This document shows positions 44,376 through 53,578 of a stretch of DNA of 64,000 nucleotides, in pieces. A model generated the notes under the pieces. The model was not told the origin of the DNA. It saw nothing but the letters and a program-made list of their open reading frames with translations, and ran no database searches. Source of the DNA: an archaeon (GTDB taxonomy: Archaea > Asgardarchaeota > Thorarchaeia > Thorarchaeales > Thorarchaeaceae); NCBI GenBank assembly GCA_024275415.1, contig JAJRZD010000024.1, positions 32,427 to 96,426 on the forward strand, read 5' to 3'. The translations under genes and the position numbers were made by a program. Positions within the stretch are counted from its first letter, which is position 1. Every line of letters begins with the position of its first letter.

Positions 44376-45026
44376 CTACTTCACCGCCCCTACTAGCTCC
44401 TGAATTATTTGTGGAATCCTTTTATATAAAGATTTGATTCCCTCGAAACTATTTCGCCTGATTTTGATACTCACCTTAAGATATTGTGGGTTGTGCTGAA
44501 GGGGAATAACTCTAGCATCAAACCATTGGTGTACATCGTAGAGAGGCTTTGTAGGTACTTCTTCTTCATAGGCACACACGCCATAGCTGAAAGGGCGAAC
44601 TTGCATACCAGTAATTGAGTTGAGTCTATCTAAAAGGGTTTGATTTAGGGGTGTACTAAATGTCAAGGGGTGATTGTCAGGACGTACTCTTGAAACATAG
44701 TTTATTTCATAGAAATCTGGTTTTGCTTCGACTAGAGCAGATACTACCGATTGGACATCGGACAGACCATTGATTGTCTTCTCATAGTCAGTACAAAACA
44801 CCCCTGTCACCCCCAAGTCTTCAGCGTATACAGCTTCAATCCCGTTATTCACAAATCGACACGCTACACCTTCTCTACGATCAGGAGTGACAATCCATAT
44901 TCTCGACTGTGTTTCTAGTTCGCGGTAATGGATTTCAGTTATTTTCTTTTTGAAGTCATCCAACATGAATGGATAAGGATTGGGATACACAAGTAATGCT
45001 CTAATTCTTTCAATACTTTCTCGCAT
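44376..45026 (-). CDS. Accessory-island protein, unknown function (216 aa)
   Basis: The first gene of the island. The N-terminal 50 residues are helical and basic; the middle contains RIWIVTPDRREGVACRFVNNGIEAVYAED, with alternating strands, and the end is helical. No nuclease, P-loop or methylase motif is visible. It is followed by two overlapping genes, so the three products probably act together, perhaps as a toxin-antitoxin or defence system; this is inferred from layout and composition only. Confidence 0.65.
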   Translation of the reverse strand: MRESIERIRALLVYPNPYPFMLDDFKKKITEIHYRELETQSRIWIVTPDRREGVACRFVNNGIEAVYAEDLGVTGVFCTDYEKTINGLSDVQSVVSALVEAKPDFYEINYVSRVRPDNHPLTFSTPLNQTLLDRLNSITGMQVRPFSYGVCAYEEEVPTKPLYDVHQWFDARVIPLQHNPQYLKVSIKIRRNSFEGIKSLYKRIPQIIQELVGAVK

Positions 45027-45477
45027 TTATTTTCACATCTTGATGATTCCAATTAAATACTATGGGCTTGGCTTCATACAAAACAATGCTATTTCTAGGA
45101 CATAAGGTTTGTTCGGGTACTGAAGTTCGTTCTCTGGCTATATATATTCATTGACGCAATACTAAGCGAAGCAGAACCTGTTTTATGGAGTGATATTAGA
45201 CATCTCCTGAACCAAGTTGACAGTGCCTGATGTAAATGACTGGCAGGTGGAATATTATGTCAGCTGGATGAGGCAAGTATAGTGTTAGACTTTGTTTATG
45301 CACATCCATACATATCAGACCTACAACATTCGTTGTTGGTGGTTGCTGTATTCCTCTTATGGGACTATATATGGTATTGAGGAAATATAAATCAACAGAG
45401 GTTCAATGTTTCCAATACTGTATCAAACACGAGCTTCAAAAGGGAAAAATAGAACTCTGTCAATCACGGTGTACAAA
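45027..45477 (+). promoter_or_regulatory. Intergenic stretch with a TATA box for the following gene
   Basis: About 450 AT-rich bases with no gene. The right part holds AAATATAAATC with a TATAAA core at 45386-45391, about 90 bases before the ATG at 45478. The left part holds the promoter region of the leftward island. Confidence 0.4.
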
Positions 45478-45789
45478 ATGAAAGCTGAAAAGGCCAAAGT
45501 GGAGTTTGCGAACCTTGAAGTTCACATGGGATCACTCAATGAACGGAAGTTCAAGATGAAGTGCAATGCCAACTATGAGGATCTCATGCTTGTCTTGGAT
45601 GGTGGAAAAAGGGTAGCAAGGCTCCACGCACTGAACATAAGGAATGTGCACCTCGAAAGAAAAGGCATCAGGATTTCTGCGATGAACTTCGAGATAAAAG
45701 AAAAGGATGATGTGAGTGTTGTTTCAGGTTCCATCAGATTGGAGCTGGGTGATGCGGCAGAGTCATGGTACAAAGAGCTCTGGGGATGA
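45478..45789 (+). CDS. Small protein upstream of glutamine synthetase, unknown function
   Basis: The 103-residue protein alternates basic strands and ends with LELGDAAESWYKELWG. It has no Cys and no membrane helix. The start at ATG 45478 is supported by GGTG a few bases upstream. It lies just before glnA on the same strand. A role in nitrogen control is possible from position but nothing in the sequence proves it. Confidence 0.6.
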   Translation: MKAEKAKVEFANLEVHMGSLNERKFKMKCNANYEDLMLVLDGGKRVARLHALNIRNVHLERKGIRISAMNFEIKEKDDVSVVSGSIRLELGDAAESWYKELWG

Positions 45790-45866
45790 AGAAAGAGCTC
45801 GAAAAGCAGGATTTTAATACTTCACCGTTTGCGAGAGAACGCCCTTGCGGCAGGGGTTCCAACGAC

Positions 45867-47168
45867 ATGTCTAAGGAAATCAAGTACGTCGAATTTCGGT
45901 TGGTCGATATCCTAGGAAGACTCAAGGCGATGATTGTGCCATGTACGCCTGCTGAAACAATCGATGACCTGCTCAAAGACCCTATTCTTGCAGAAGGTAC
46001 TAGTGTTGATGGGAGCTCCATATTAGGACTCTCAAGAGTCGAGTCTTCAGATCTTAGACTGGAGCCGGATGTATCCACATTGATAGAGATTCCCTACACT
46101 CTGACAAGGACAGCTGCTGCAATGTGTTTTGTAAGGGAGAAGGGTGGCAGGGAAAACGAGTTTTACCCCACAGACACCCGAGGCGTCCTTCACAAGGCCT
46201 GTGAGAATCTGTTGCCAGAGGGCATGACACTCAGGACTAAAACTGAGCCAGAGTTCCATTTTGTGACCGAAGATATGGAAAAGTTCGACGAAGGTGAATA
46301 TGCAGACACATTCCCTGCAAATCCGGGTGCAGAAGTTCTCCTTGAAATCGCTAATCAAATCAGAGAAATCGGCATCAATGTCCGTGTCATACACCATGAG
46401 GTTGGTGAGTCTCAGCAAGAGATAGAGATAGCCTTTGAGGACATCAAGAGAATGGCAGACTATCTTGTGATGTTCAAGAATCTGGCCAGAGCTGTCGCCC
46501 AGGATTCTGGCATCGAAGTGAACTTCATGCCCAAGCCGTTTGGAGGATCTGCGGGGAGTGGTCTGCACTGTCATTTGCAACTTTGGAAAGGAGGGAAGAA
46601 CATCTTTGGTGTTGAGGGAACCGCCAACCTGTCAGATACCGCGAAGAGGTTCATTGCAGGTCTGCTACAACATGCTCCTGCCATCACGGCCATTGCGAAT
46701 CCAACAGTGAATTCCTACAAACGGTTGGTACCACATCACGAGGCGCCAGTGTATATCTCATGGGGAATGATGAATAGAACCACCTTGATTCGTGTCCCAC
46801 TCTTCACTTCAAGCGACAAGGCCGCAATCGAGTTCAGGTCACCTGACCCGATGGCCAATCCCTACCTGCTGTTCGCTGCAATTCTTGCGGGAGGGATGGA
46901 TGGGGTCAACAAAGGGCTTGAGCCTCCAGAGCCTCGAAGTGAGGATGTCTTTGCCCTTTCGGAACAGGAACGGGAAAAACTGGGAATCAGATCATTGCCT
47001 AGGAACCTTGGCGATGCATTGCATGCCCTTAGCAAAGATGAGGTGATAAGGGACGCTCTAGGGAGCGAGATCATAAACAGGTTCATACAAATCAAGAGCA
47101 AAGAGTGGAATGACTACCTGAACGAGGCAGTCACCGATTGGGAGTGGGAAACCTACTCGACCTTATAG
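45867..47168 (+). CDS. glnA: Glutamine synthetase
   Basis: GS I makes glutamine from glutamate, ammonia and ATP. Motifs are VDGSSILG, the metal and substrate sites around EPEFHF and GSAGSGLHCHLQLW, then NPTVNSYKRLVPHHEAP and NRTTLIRVP, then IEFRSPDPMANPYL. The start was placed at ATG 45867 (MSKEIKYVEFR) where the family begins; earlier in-frame ATG codons overlap the previous gene. Length is 433 residues, typical. It converges on an aminotransferase gene with a 16-base overlap. Confidence 0.94.
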   Translation: MSKEIKYVEFRLVDILGRLKAMIVPCTPAETIDDLLKDPILAEGTSVDGSSILGLSRVESSDLRLEPDVSTLIEIPYTLTRTAAAMCFVREKGGRENEFYPTDTRGVLHKACENLLPEGMTLRTKTEPEFHFVTEDMEKFDEGEYADTFPANPGAEVLLEIANQIREIGINVRVIHHEVGESQQEIEIAFEDIKRMADYLVMFKNLARAVAQDSGIEVNFMPKPFGGSAGSGLHCHLQLWKGGKNIFGVEGTANLSDTAKRFIAGLLQHAPAITAIANPTVNSYKRLVPHHEAPVYISWGMMNRTTLIRVPLFTSSDKAAIEFRSPDPMANPYLLFAAILAGGMDGVNKGLEPPEPRSEDVFALSEQEREKLGIRSLPRNLGDALHALSKDEVIRDALGSEIINRFIQIKSKEWNDYLNEAVTDWEWETYSTL

Positions 47169-48319
47169 AAAGAGAAGAACGATGCCATCCTGTCGAATGC
47201 ATCATCGATAGCATCTGCTGTCAGGGGTCCTATGGAAATCCGAACATGACCCTCTCCGGCAGAGCCAAAGATATTCCCAGGCAGCACGAGTACTTTCGTC
47301 GCTTGGAGAAGATCCAACACTAACTTGCCCGAGTCCGTACAGTTGGTGATTTTCGGAAAAAGGTAGAAGGTTCCTTTTGTTCGGGTCACTTCGAAGACAT
47401 CTATCTCACGCGCCCTTAGATAGGCGAAATCACGCAGCATTGCCAGTCGTTGGAGCTCTTCCTCTACCCAGTTCATATCAGACTTCAGTGCCCCCAAGAC
47501 TAGCAATTGGCTTGCAGTCGGGGCACAGATAGAGATGGTATCCTGAACTTTCATGAACTCGTCCATGAATACCGATGGCCCGACTATGAAACCGATACGC
47601 CATCCGCTGAGTCCCATATCCTTGGAAAAACTGCCAAGGACAATGATATTCTCATGACCATCTCGTCGTCGGAGAGGACTGTAATGTTCTGCATCTCCAA
47701 ACACAAGCCGCGAGTATGCTTCATCCGATATCAGTACGAGGTCGTGTTCCAAACAGACATCAACAATTCGGTCAACGACCTTTTGCTCATAGACAGCGCC
47801 AGTGGGGTTATTGGGGCTAACGAGGAGGATTGCCTTGGTCTTATCCGTGATTGCGGCCTCGATTGTTTCAGGGTCTGGAGAGAACCCTGTACCCACTGGA
47901 ACTTCTGTCACAGTCCCTCCTGCCAGCTTTATCGCCATCACCGAGTTGAAGTAGAAAGGAGAGGGGACGATCACATTATCCCCTGCCTCAATGAGTGTGA
48001 AAATTGCTCCTGTGAACGCCTGATTGCCCCCGGCAGTGATGGTTATTTCCTTTTGTGGATCCGCATCTATCCGAGAATGTCTTCGCAAATAGATGGCAAG
48101 TTCTTCCCTGAGTTCTAGATGACCTTGATCTGTGGTATATCGATGGGTGAGAGGATGAGCAATCCTGTCAGTTAGGGAAGACAATACAGTATTCGGGGGA
48201 ACATGACCGGGAAGGCCTTGCCCCATATCGATGAAGTTCGCAGAGCCAACATATCTTCTTGCAGCTTCCGAGAGCTTGACAATTGGGGGTTGTCTGATAT
48301 TATCGGTTCGATATTTCAT
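47153..48319 (-). CDS. PLP-dependent aminotransferase, class I/II
   Basis: The 388-residue enzyme has the class I fold signatures: a GGNQAFTGAIFTL loop, SPNNPTGAVY, ISDEAYSRLVF and the PLP-binding Lys in GSFSKDMGLSGWRIG. The amino donor and acceptor cannot be decided; an aspartate/aromatic type is usual for this group. It converges on glnA, so both genes handle amino nitrogen from opposite sides. Confidence 0.92.
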   Translation of the reverse strand: MKYRTDNIRQPPIVKLSEAARRYVGSANFIDMGQGLPGHVPPNTVLSSLTDRIAHPLTHRYTTDQGHLELREELAIYLRRHSRIDADPQKEITITAGGNQAFTGAIFTLIEAGDNVIVPSPFYFNSVMAIKLAGGTVTEVPVGTGFSPDPETIEAAITDKTKAILLVSPNNPTGAVYEQKVVDRIVDVCLEHDLVLISDEAYSRLVFGDAEHYSPLRRRDGHENIIVLGSFSKDMGLSGWRIGFIVGPSVFMDEFMKVQDTISICAPTASQLLVLGALKSDMNWVEEELQRLAMLRDFAYLRAREIDVFEVTRTKGTFYLFPKITNCTDSGKLVLDLLQATKVLVLPGNIFGSAGEGHVRISIGPLTADAIDDAFDRMASFFSFYKVE

Positions 48320-48461
48320 GGCTTCAACACATCAATGACTGATTTATCTGATAACCATTGCCTTCAGCCTGTAAGGAAACAGATTCATTGGTGACCGATA
48401 GATTGTTCTTGCTCAAGCTTAATAATGCTCTGCACTATCATATACATTAGAAGAGGGTGAT

Positions 48462-49238
48462 ATGGTGAAAGAAGATTGTGAAGTCAGAGTTCTAGGAGCA
48501 CCTGAGGCACAGGTTGTACAAACCAAAGATATCTCCATGGAGAAACCACTCCTAATCTGTGGATTCCCGTCCGCAGGGGTTGTTAGAACAATAGCAGCGA
48601 ACAGTATCATCGAGCAGTTCAAAATGCACGAAGTCGCTCATGTGAGGTCACGATACATGCCGTCAGCTGCCGTGTTCATTGATGGCAGGTTACGACATCC
48701 ATTCAGGATATACGCCAGTAACGAACACAACATCCTTGTTGTGACTACAGAGTTAATGGTAGCGGAGGAAGGGATGTACCATGTCAGTTCAGCCCTTCTG
48801 GACTGGGCTGCAAGTGTAGGTGTCAAGGAAACCGTGGTTCTCGATGGAATCCCTGTCCAGGGAGTTCCTAAAGAACGAAAGGTGTTATTTGCAGCGGAAG
48901 AGGAGAAGATTGCAGAGTTGGAGAAACACAAGGAGATGGAGATATTCCAGAAGGGTATCATCACAGGCATCTCAGGTTCTATCCTTTCGGAAACTCTATG
49001 CAGAGACATGATCGGTATTGCACTTCTGACTCCGGCAATCACAATGATACCAGATCCTGAAGGTGCAGTAAGTCTTCTCCAAGCATTGAACAGGCTATAC
49101 AGCATTGGCGCAGAGGTTGAAGAACTAGAGAAAAGCGGCGAGGTAATCAAGCAGAAGATGCATGAAATTGCTGAACACAACGAGGGACAACGGCGCGGAG
49201 AGATTGCAAGACGAGGATACGAGCGGATGTATGCCTAG
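48462..49238 (+). CDS. PAC2-family protein (proteasome assembly chaperone-like)
   Basis: The 258-residue protein has the PAC2 layout: LLICGFPSAGVVRTIAANSII at the start, VFIDGRLRHPFRIYA, a GVKETVVLDGIPVQG segment, and a late helical tail rich in Glu/Lys. PAC2 proteins relate to the PAC2 subunit that chaperones proteasome assembly. It has GGTGAT upstream of its ATG. Function in archaea is not well settled. Confidence 0.85.
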   Translation: MVKEDCEVRVLGAPEAQVVQTKDISMEKPLLICGFPSAGVVRTIAANSIIEQFKMHEVAHVRSRYMPSAAVFIDGRLRHPFRIYASNEHNILVVTTELMVAEEGMYHVSSALLDWAASVGVKETVVLDGIPVQGVPKERKVLFAAEEEKIAELEKHKEMEIFQKGIITGISGSILSETLCRDMIGIALLTPAITMIPDPEGAVSLLQALNRLYSIGAEVEELEKSGEVIKQKMHEIAEHNEGQRRGEIARRGYERMYA

Positions 49239-49293
49239 TTTAGAAAGTGTAGCAGTGGTGGCCATATAACGGCTACCTCACTCACATGGAACT

Positions 49294-49854
49294 CTACTTA
49301 TCGCTACAAGAATCGTAGGCCTCTTTCGCACCTGCTGCATTCCGTTCGCCAACCTTTCCGGGCCATTTCTGCTTGATGACCTCCTGAACGGTTTCTAGTT
49401 TGACAAGTCCTGTCGCCTTTGCAAATGCACCAAGCATTGTGGTGTTAACAACGGGAAGTCCAGCAACGAGAAGATTGTGCCTCAGCGCGATTCCAGTGCC
49501 ATCATATGTGAATATTCTCGCTGAATCATAATCGAACTCGGAGGGTGCCTTCTGAGTGTTGATGATGATAATCCCGTTCTCTTTGAGACCCTCTGTTGGG
49601 TCTATCAGATCAACGATGCCAGGATCCAGAATGGCGACAATATCGGGTTCGTATATCTGACTTCGCACATTGATGGGTTCGTCAGATATCCGCGTAAAGG
49701 CTTTCACAGGGGCTCCTCTTCGCTCTGCGCCAAAGTATGGGAACGCCTGTACTCCCTTGTACCCATCAAGGAATGCTGCTTTTGCCAGTAGCTCGGCACT
49801 TGTCACGCCTCCCTGTCCGCCGCGGCCGTGCCATCGGATCTCAATCATGGGCAT
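49294..49854 (-). CDS. 2-oxoacid:ferredoxin oxidoreductase, gamma subunit (standing alone)
   Basis: The protein has the gamma-subunit signature: EIRWHGRGGQGGVTSAELLA, then YFGAERRGAPVKAFTRI and a late NTTMLGAFAKATG. The gamma subunit normally sits in a gene cluster with alpha, beta and delta. None of these is next to it: the downstream neighbour is a PAC2 gene on the other strand. The start was placed at ATG 49854, with GGAGAT seven bases upstream. It may serve an enzyme encoded elsewhere. Confidence 0.88.
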   Translation of the reverse strand: MPMIEIRWHGRGGQGGVTSAELLAKAAFLDGYKGVQAFPYFGAERRGAPVKAFTRISDEPINVRSQIYEPDIVAILDPGIVDLIDPTEGLKENGIIIINTQKAPSEFDYDSARIFTYDGTGIALRHNLLVAGLPVVNTTMLGAFAKATGLVKLETVQEVIKQKWPGKVGERNAAGAKEAYDSCSDK

Positions 49855-50071
49855 TAATAATATCTCCTCGACAAAGTGAATCTTTGTCCAACCTGTGACC
49901 AACAGGAGTCAAACAAAACTGTTTCGCTATCAACATCAAACAATAGACAAAGATTGATTGGTCGTTGTTTGAAGATACTAAGGAAAGCATACCCGACAAG
50001 GGGAGTCAGGCATTGTGTCAGCACACCGATAATTCTTAAGAGCCAGACTGTCGAGCGGAAAATCGACCACA

Positions 50072-50899
50072 ATGAACGACTACTTTGAGGCAAACAAGAA
50101 CCTTTGGGATGCAAAGGCTGAGATTCATAAAGACTCGAAATTCTATGATGTCGATGGATTCTTGAAAGGGAACGAGCCATTGGATACTATTGTGATTGAT
50201 GAAATAGGGGATGTCACTCAAAAATCAATCCTCCACCTTCAGTGCCATATAGGCCTTGACACGATGTCTTGGGAAAGGAAAGGTGCAAATGCTGTCGGGG
50301 TCGACTTCTCTGGTGAAGCGGTCAAGATTGCACATTCAATCGCGCAGCAAGCCAATTTAAGAACACGGTTTATCGAGTCCAACATCTATGACCTTCCAGA
50401 GGTGCTTGATGAAAAATTCGATATTGTATTCGTATCCGAAGGCTCAATCATGTGGTTGAATGACTTGAAACGATGGGCAGATGTCATCTATCGTTTTCTC
50501 AAACCAGGGGGATTCTTCTACATATGGGAGTTTCACCCTTTCGGGTATGTCTTCGAGGACGAGTGTGAAGAGCCGGTTCTCAAGGTGAGATATCCATATT
50601 TCCAAGGAAGTGACCCGATAATCTACATTTCTGATGTCACATACACTGACAGCGAAACGAAATTGGAACCGAAACAGGCGTATGAATGGAATCATGGCAT
50701 TGCAGAGGTCATTAATTCCCTGACCAATGCAGGATTGTATATCGAGTTCTTCAACGAATTCCCATTTGCGACCTACAAGGCACTTCCCTTTATGGTGAAA
50801 AACAAAGAAGGAAGGTATGTACTGCCAGAAGGAATGCAACCCTTGCCGTTCATGTATTCACTCAAAGCTTCCAAACCAGCTACTCCAAATTCAGAGTGA
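50072..50899 (+). CDS. SAM-dependent methyltransferase
   Basis: The class I fold is shown by ILHLQCHIGLDTMSW (motif I), GVDFSGEAVKIA (motif II), FDIVFVSEGSIMWL and FLKPGGFFYIWEF (later motifs). The substrate is not known. It has 275 residues and no membrane part. It converges on a FAD enzyme gene with a 5-base gap. Confidence 0.85.
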   Translation: MNDYFEANKNLWDAKAEIHKDSKFYDVDGFLKGNEPLDTIVIDEIGDVTQKSILHLQCHIGLDTMSWERKGANAVGVDFSGEAVKIAHSIAQQANLRTRFIESNIYDLPEVLDEKFDIVFVSEGSIMWLNDLKRWADVIYRFLKPGGFFYIWEFHPFGYVFEDECEEPVLKVRYPYFQGSDPIIYISDVTYTDSETKLEPKQAYEWNHGIAEVINSLTNAGLYIEFFNEFPFATYKALPFMVKNKEGRYVLPEGMQPLPFMYSLKASKPATPNSE

Positions 50900-50904
50900 C
50901 TGTG

Positions 50905-52278
50905 TCAAATGAAGGAGTCCTGCCGCAGAGCAGATATCACTCCTTCAGCAGAATTGGCAGCCTGTTGCAACCCGACTCCCGACCCTGCAGTGTCGGTTCC
51001 CACGATATACAATCCTTGGATTGGAGTTCGAGGTCCCGGACGATCCAAGTCGGTCTGACCAGGAATCAGTGCGGCCCTAGTCGCGTATGATGACTGGACA
51101 TGCTCCATTTCGATGTGCTGGAGAATCTCGGGGTAATACTCCTCGAACCCGTTCCCCTTCATGATATCTACATGCTCTTCGATTGTCTTTCCGGGAATTG
51201 CCATCATTGCAACGCCGACCAGTTCTTTCCCATTAGGTGCACACGAAGGGTCAAAGCTGGAAAGAGACACAATCCATCGGTTAGGATTGGGGTGCACAAG
51301 CACGCGATTCTTTCGATCCCCGATGACCACTTCGTCAAGTCCTAGCCAGAGCGTGACGCCCTGTGTGGGTTGCATGGAGTTCCATCGAGCAAAAAACTCA
51401 TTGACTCGCCCTAATGTCGAATCTACTATCTTATCCATGTCCCAGAGCGGAATGTTGCTGATAATCAGACTATGTTCGATGTGCAGACCTGAAATAGTAA
51501 GGCCAGTCACCTTGCCCCCAGACTCGTGAATCTGTTCAACTGGGGCATTAAGGACATAATCACCGTTGATTGCTTCAATAACATTCTTGATGAGACTTTC
51601 CATCCCGCCGATTACATAGCCCTCGTCATAATCCCCTGTGCCAAAGAGAAGTCGCTTAATCTGTTCCAGCTTTCCTGATTCCTTATCTGTGTCCTTTAGG
51701 GTTCTCAATGACTCGTATGCAGAAGCTTCGTTAATACCAACACCTGCTGCCATGTAAATTGCAGATTGCATGACATCAAGAACGACCTGATTCATCGCAT
51801 TCTTTGACTGCATGAACTCGAGGAACGAGATGTCTTTGTACTTCTTCATCTCATCCAGTTTCATGGTCTTAATCTTCGCCCCGATCTTTGCTAGCCCGAG
51901 CCTTCCACGAAAGTCGGTCAATGGCCACCGTAATGTTTCGCCCACACTAGTCGGAATCGTCCCTACCTTGTCATATACCCTGAAATACCATCCATCATGC
52001 AGGACGAACTCAGGAGGCGATGGAAGATAGTTCCGCATGAAACGCGTAAAGGCTCCACGTTTGACTCGCGTTATCACATGAAGACCGTTATCAACGCGAT
52101 AACCATTCACCCAATAACTATGCCATACACCTCCTAGCCGAGAAGATTTCTCGAGCACCAAGACTTTCTTCCCTTCTGCTGTCAGCACCAGCGCAGTCAA
52201 GAGACCTCCAGCCCCCGAACCCGCGATGATCGCATCATATGAACTCGGGTTGACCTGCTCGATAGATATCGCTCTCAT
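50905..52278 (-). CDS. FAD-dependent oxidoreductase (phytoene desaturase/amine oxidase-like)
   Basis: The 457-residue protein has the N-terminal FAD site AIIAGSGAGGLLTALVL with an EKSSRLGG second motif and a C-terminal GLYIVGTDTAGSGVGLQQAANS. This is the layout of phytoene desaturase/carotenoid isomerase-like enzymes. A role on isoprenoids, including lipid chains, is possible. It shares its direction with a Gfo/Idh/MocA gene 48 bases upstream. Confidence 0.88.
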   Translation of the reverse strand: MRAISIEQVNPSSYDAIIAGSGAGGLLTALVLTAEGKKVLVLEKSSRLGGVWHSYWVNGYRVDNGLHVITRVKRGAFTRFMRNYLPSPPEFVLHDGWYFRVYDKVGTIPTSVGETLRWPLTDFRGRLGLAKIGAKIKTMKLDEMKKYKDISFLEFMQSKNAMNQVVLDVMQSAIYMAAGVGINEASAYESLRTLKDTDKESGKLEQIKRLLFGTGDYDEGYVIGGMESLIKNVIEAINGDYVLNAPVEQIHESGGKVTGLTISGLHIEHSLIISNIPLWDMDKIVDSTLGRVNEFFARWNSMQPTQGVTLWLGLDEVVIGDRKNRVLVHPNPNRWIVSLSSFDPSCAPNGKELVGVAMMAIPGKTIEEHVDIMKGNGFEEYYPEILQHIEMEHVQSSYATRAALIPGQTDLDRPGPRTPIQGLYIVGTDTAGSGVGLQQAANSAEGVISALRQDSFI

Positions 52279-52325
52279 GATATTTGCAATGTCCTTTTGA
52301 TGGCTACTTAAGCATGATGTCAGAA

Positions 52326-53435
52326 TTATAGTAAACCTACTGGACGCCTCTTTGCTGCTGATTCGTAGGCAGCATCCACAATTCGGTGTGCTGCAACCGC
52401 ATCTTTGAAACTCGGAGTCGGCTCATCACCATTGGTAACTGCATTAAGAAATGCATAGCTCAACGCTGCGTATCGCTCTCCACCAATGGATGTGAGGGTT
52501 TCGACTGCATCAGGAGAAATGCTATTTTTGGAATGTAGTCCCAAGCGTTCTAGGAGCACATCATCCGCCTTCTCCTGCCAGATTCGGATTGGGGGTTCGT
52601 CAGCTAGTTGATACTCAAGATACCGCTTTCCAGACTCAAGATTGATAGCCAGATATCCTTTCTCAAAGAAGAACTCGATGCTTCTCTCATTGGGTCTATC
52701 AACCCAGTGCCAGACAGAATCCAATGTGCTTACAGCACCGTTCTTGTGGCTCAATATCAATGAAGCATGGTCTTCAACATCCTTTCCTGAGAAATAATTG
52801 ACTTTTGCAAAGACATCTACTACATCGCCAAAAAACCACCTGATGATGTCGATGTCATGGATGCTGTGCTCAAGAAGGGTTCCCCCGCCAGCTTTTGATT
52901 TGACGCCTCGCCATTTGCTGCGATAGAGATAGCCAATCGGGAATCTCTGGTCATCACGGATATGCGCCAACATTGGCCGTCCAAAACTATGAGTTTCAAT
53001 CAACTTCTTGGCGTATAGCAGGAACTGGTCATATCTGAGCACGAGGCCGACTACAGACTTCACCTTTGAGTCAATCACAACGCCTAGCATCTCTGATGCT
53101 TGAGGACAACTGTGGGCAAGAGGCTTCTCACAGAAAACCTGTTTCTTTGCTTTTGCAGCAGCCTTGACCATGTCCATGTGCTTATTGGTAGGAGTACAGA
53201 CATAGACAACATCTACGTTCTCGTCATTCACAAGTGCCATATAATCCTCGTAGACTATAGGGACTTCAAAAAGATTTGATGCTAAAGATAGACTCTCCTT
53301 GTCAGTGTCACATAGAGCAGTGACTTGAACATCAAGGAGACCAGATTCCTTTAATGATGATAATCCTGTAAGGTGAATCTTACCAATATTCCCAGTACCG
53401 ATCAACCCTACACGGACGGTTTGACCATTGCTCAA
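52326..53435 (-). CDS. Gfo/Idh/MocA-family oxidoreductase
   Basis: The N-terminal NAD(P) site is RVGLIGTGNIGKIH and the family segment VVYVCTPTNKHMDMVKAA and FCEKPLAHS follow (the conserved EKP). The 369-residue length is normal. The substrate is probably a sugar or cyclic polyol derivative. A TTG start with GGGAAG a few bases upstream is used. The divergent TPR gene begins 143 bases away. Confidence 0.9.
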   Translation of the reverse strand: MSNGQTVRVGLIGTGNIGKIHLTGLSSLKESGLLDVQVTALCDTDKESLSLASNLFEVPIVYEDYMALVNDENVDVVYVCTPTNKHMDMVKAAAKAKKQVFCEKPLAHSCPQASEMLGVVIDSKVKSVVGLVLRYDQFLLYAKKLIETHSFGRPMLAHIRDDQRFPIGYLYRSKWRGVKSKAGGGTLLEHSIHDIDIIRWFFGDVVDVFAKVNYFSGKDVEDHASLILSHKNGAVSTLDSVWHWVDRPNERSIEFFFEKGYLAINLESGKRYLEYQLADEPPIRIWQEKADDVLLERLGLHSKNSISPDAVETLTSIGGERYAALSYAFLNAVTNGDEPTPSFKDAVAAHRIVDAAYESAAKRRPVGLL

Positions 53436-53578
53436 TAGACTTCCCTTACCATGAAGGTTTTCTCACAAATGGTATATGAGTCTTCTGCGACTCAAGGGAT
53501 ATCGAGTCCTCAAGAGCAACCAATATCAGGGAAGCCTGCTCTGAGAAAAATCGTACTTGGGCCAATCGGTGAAACATC

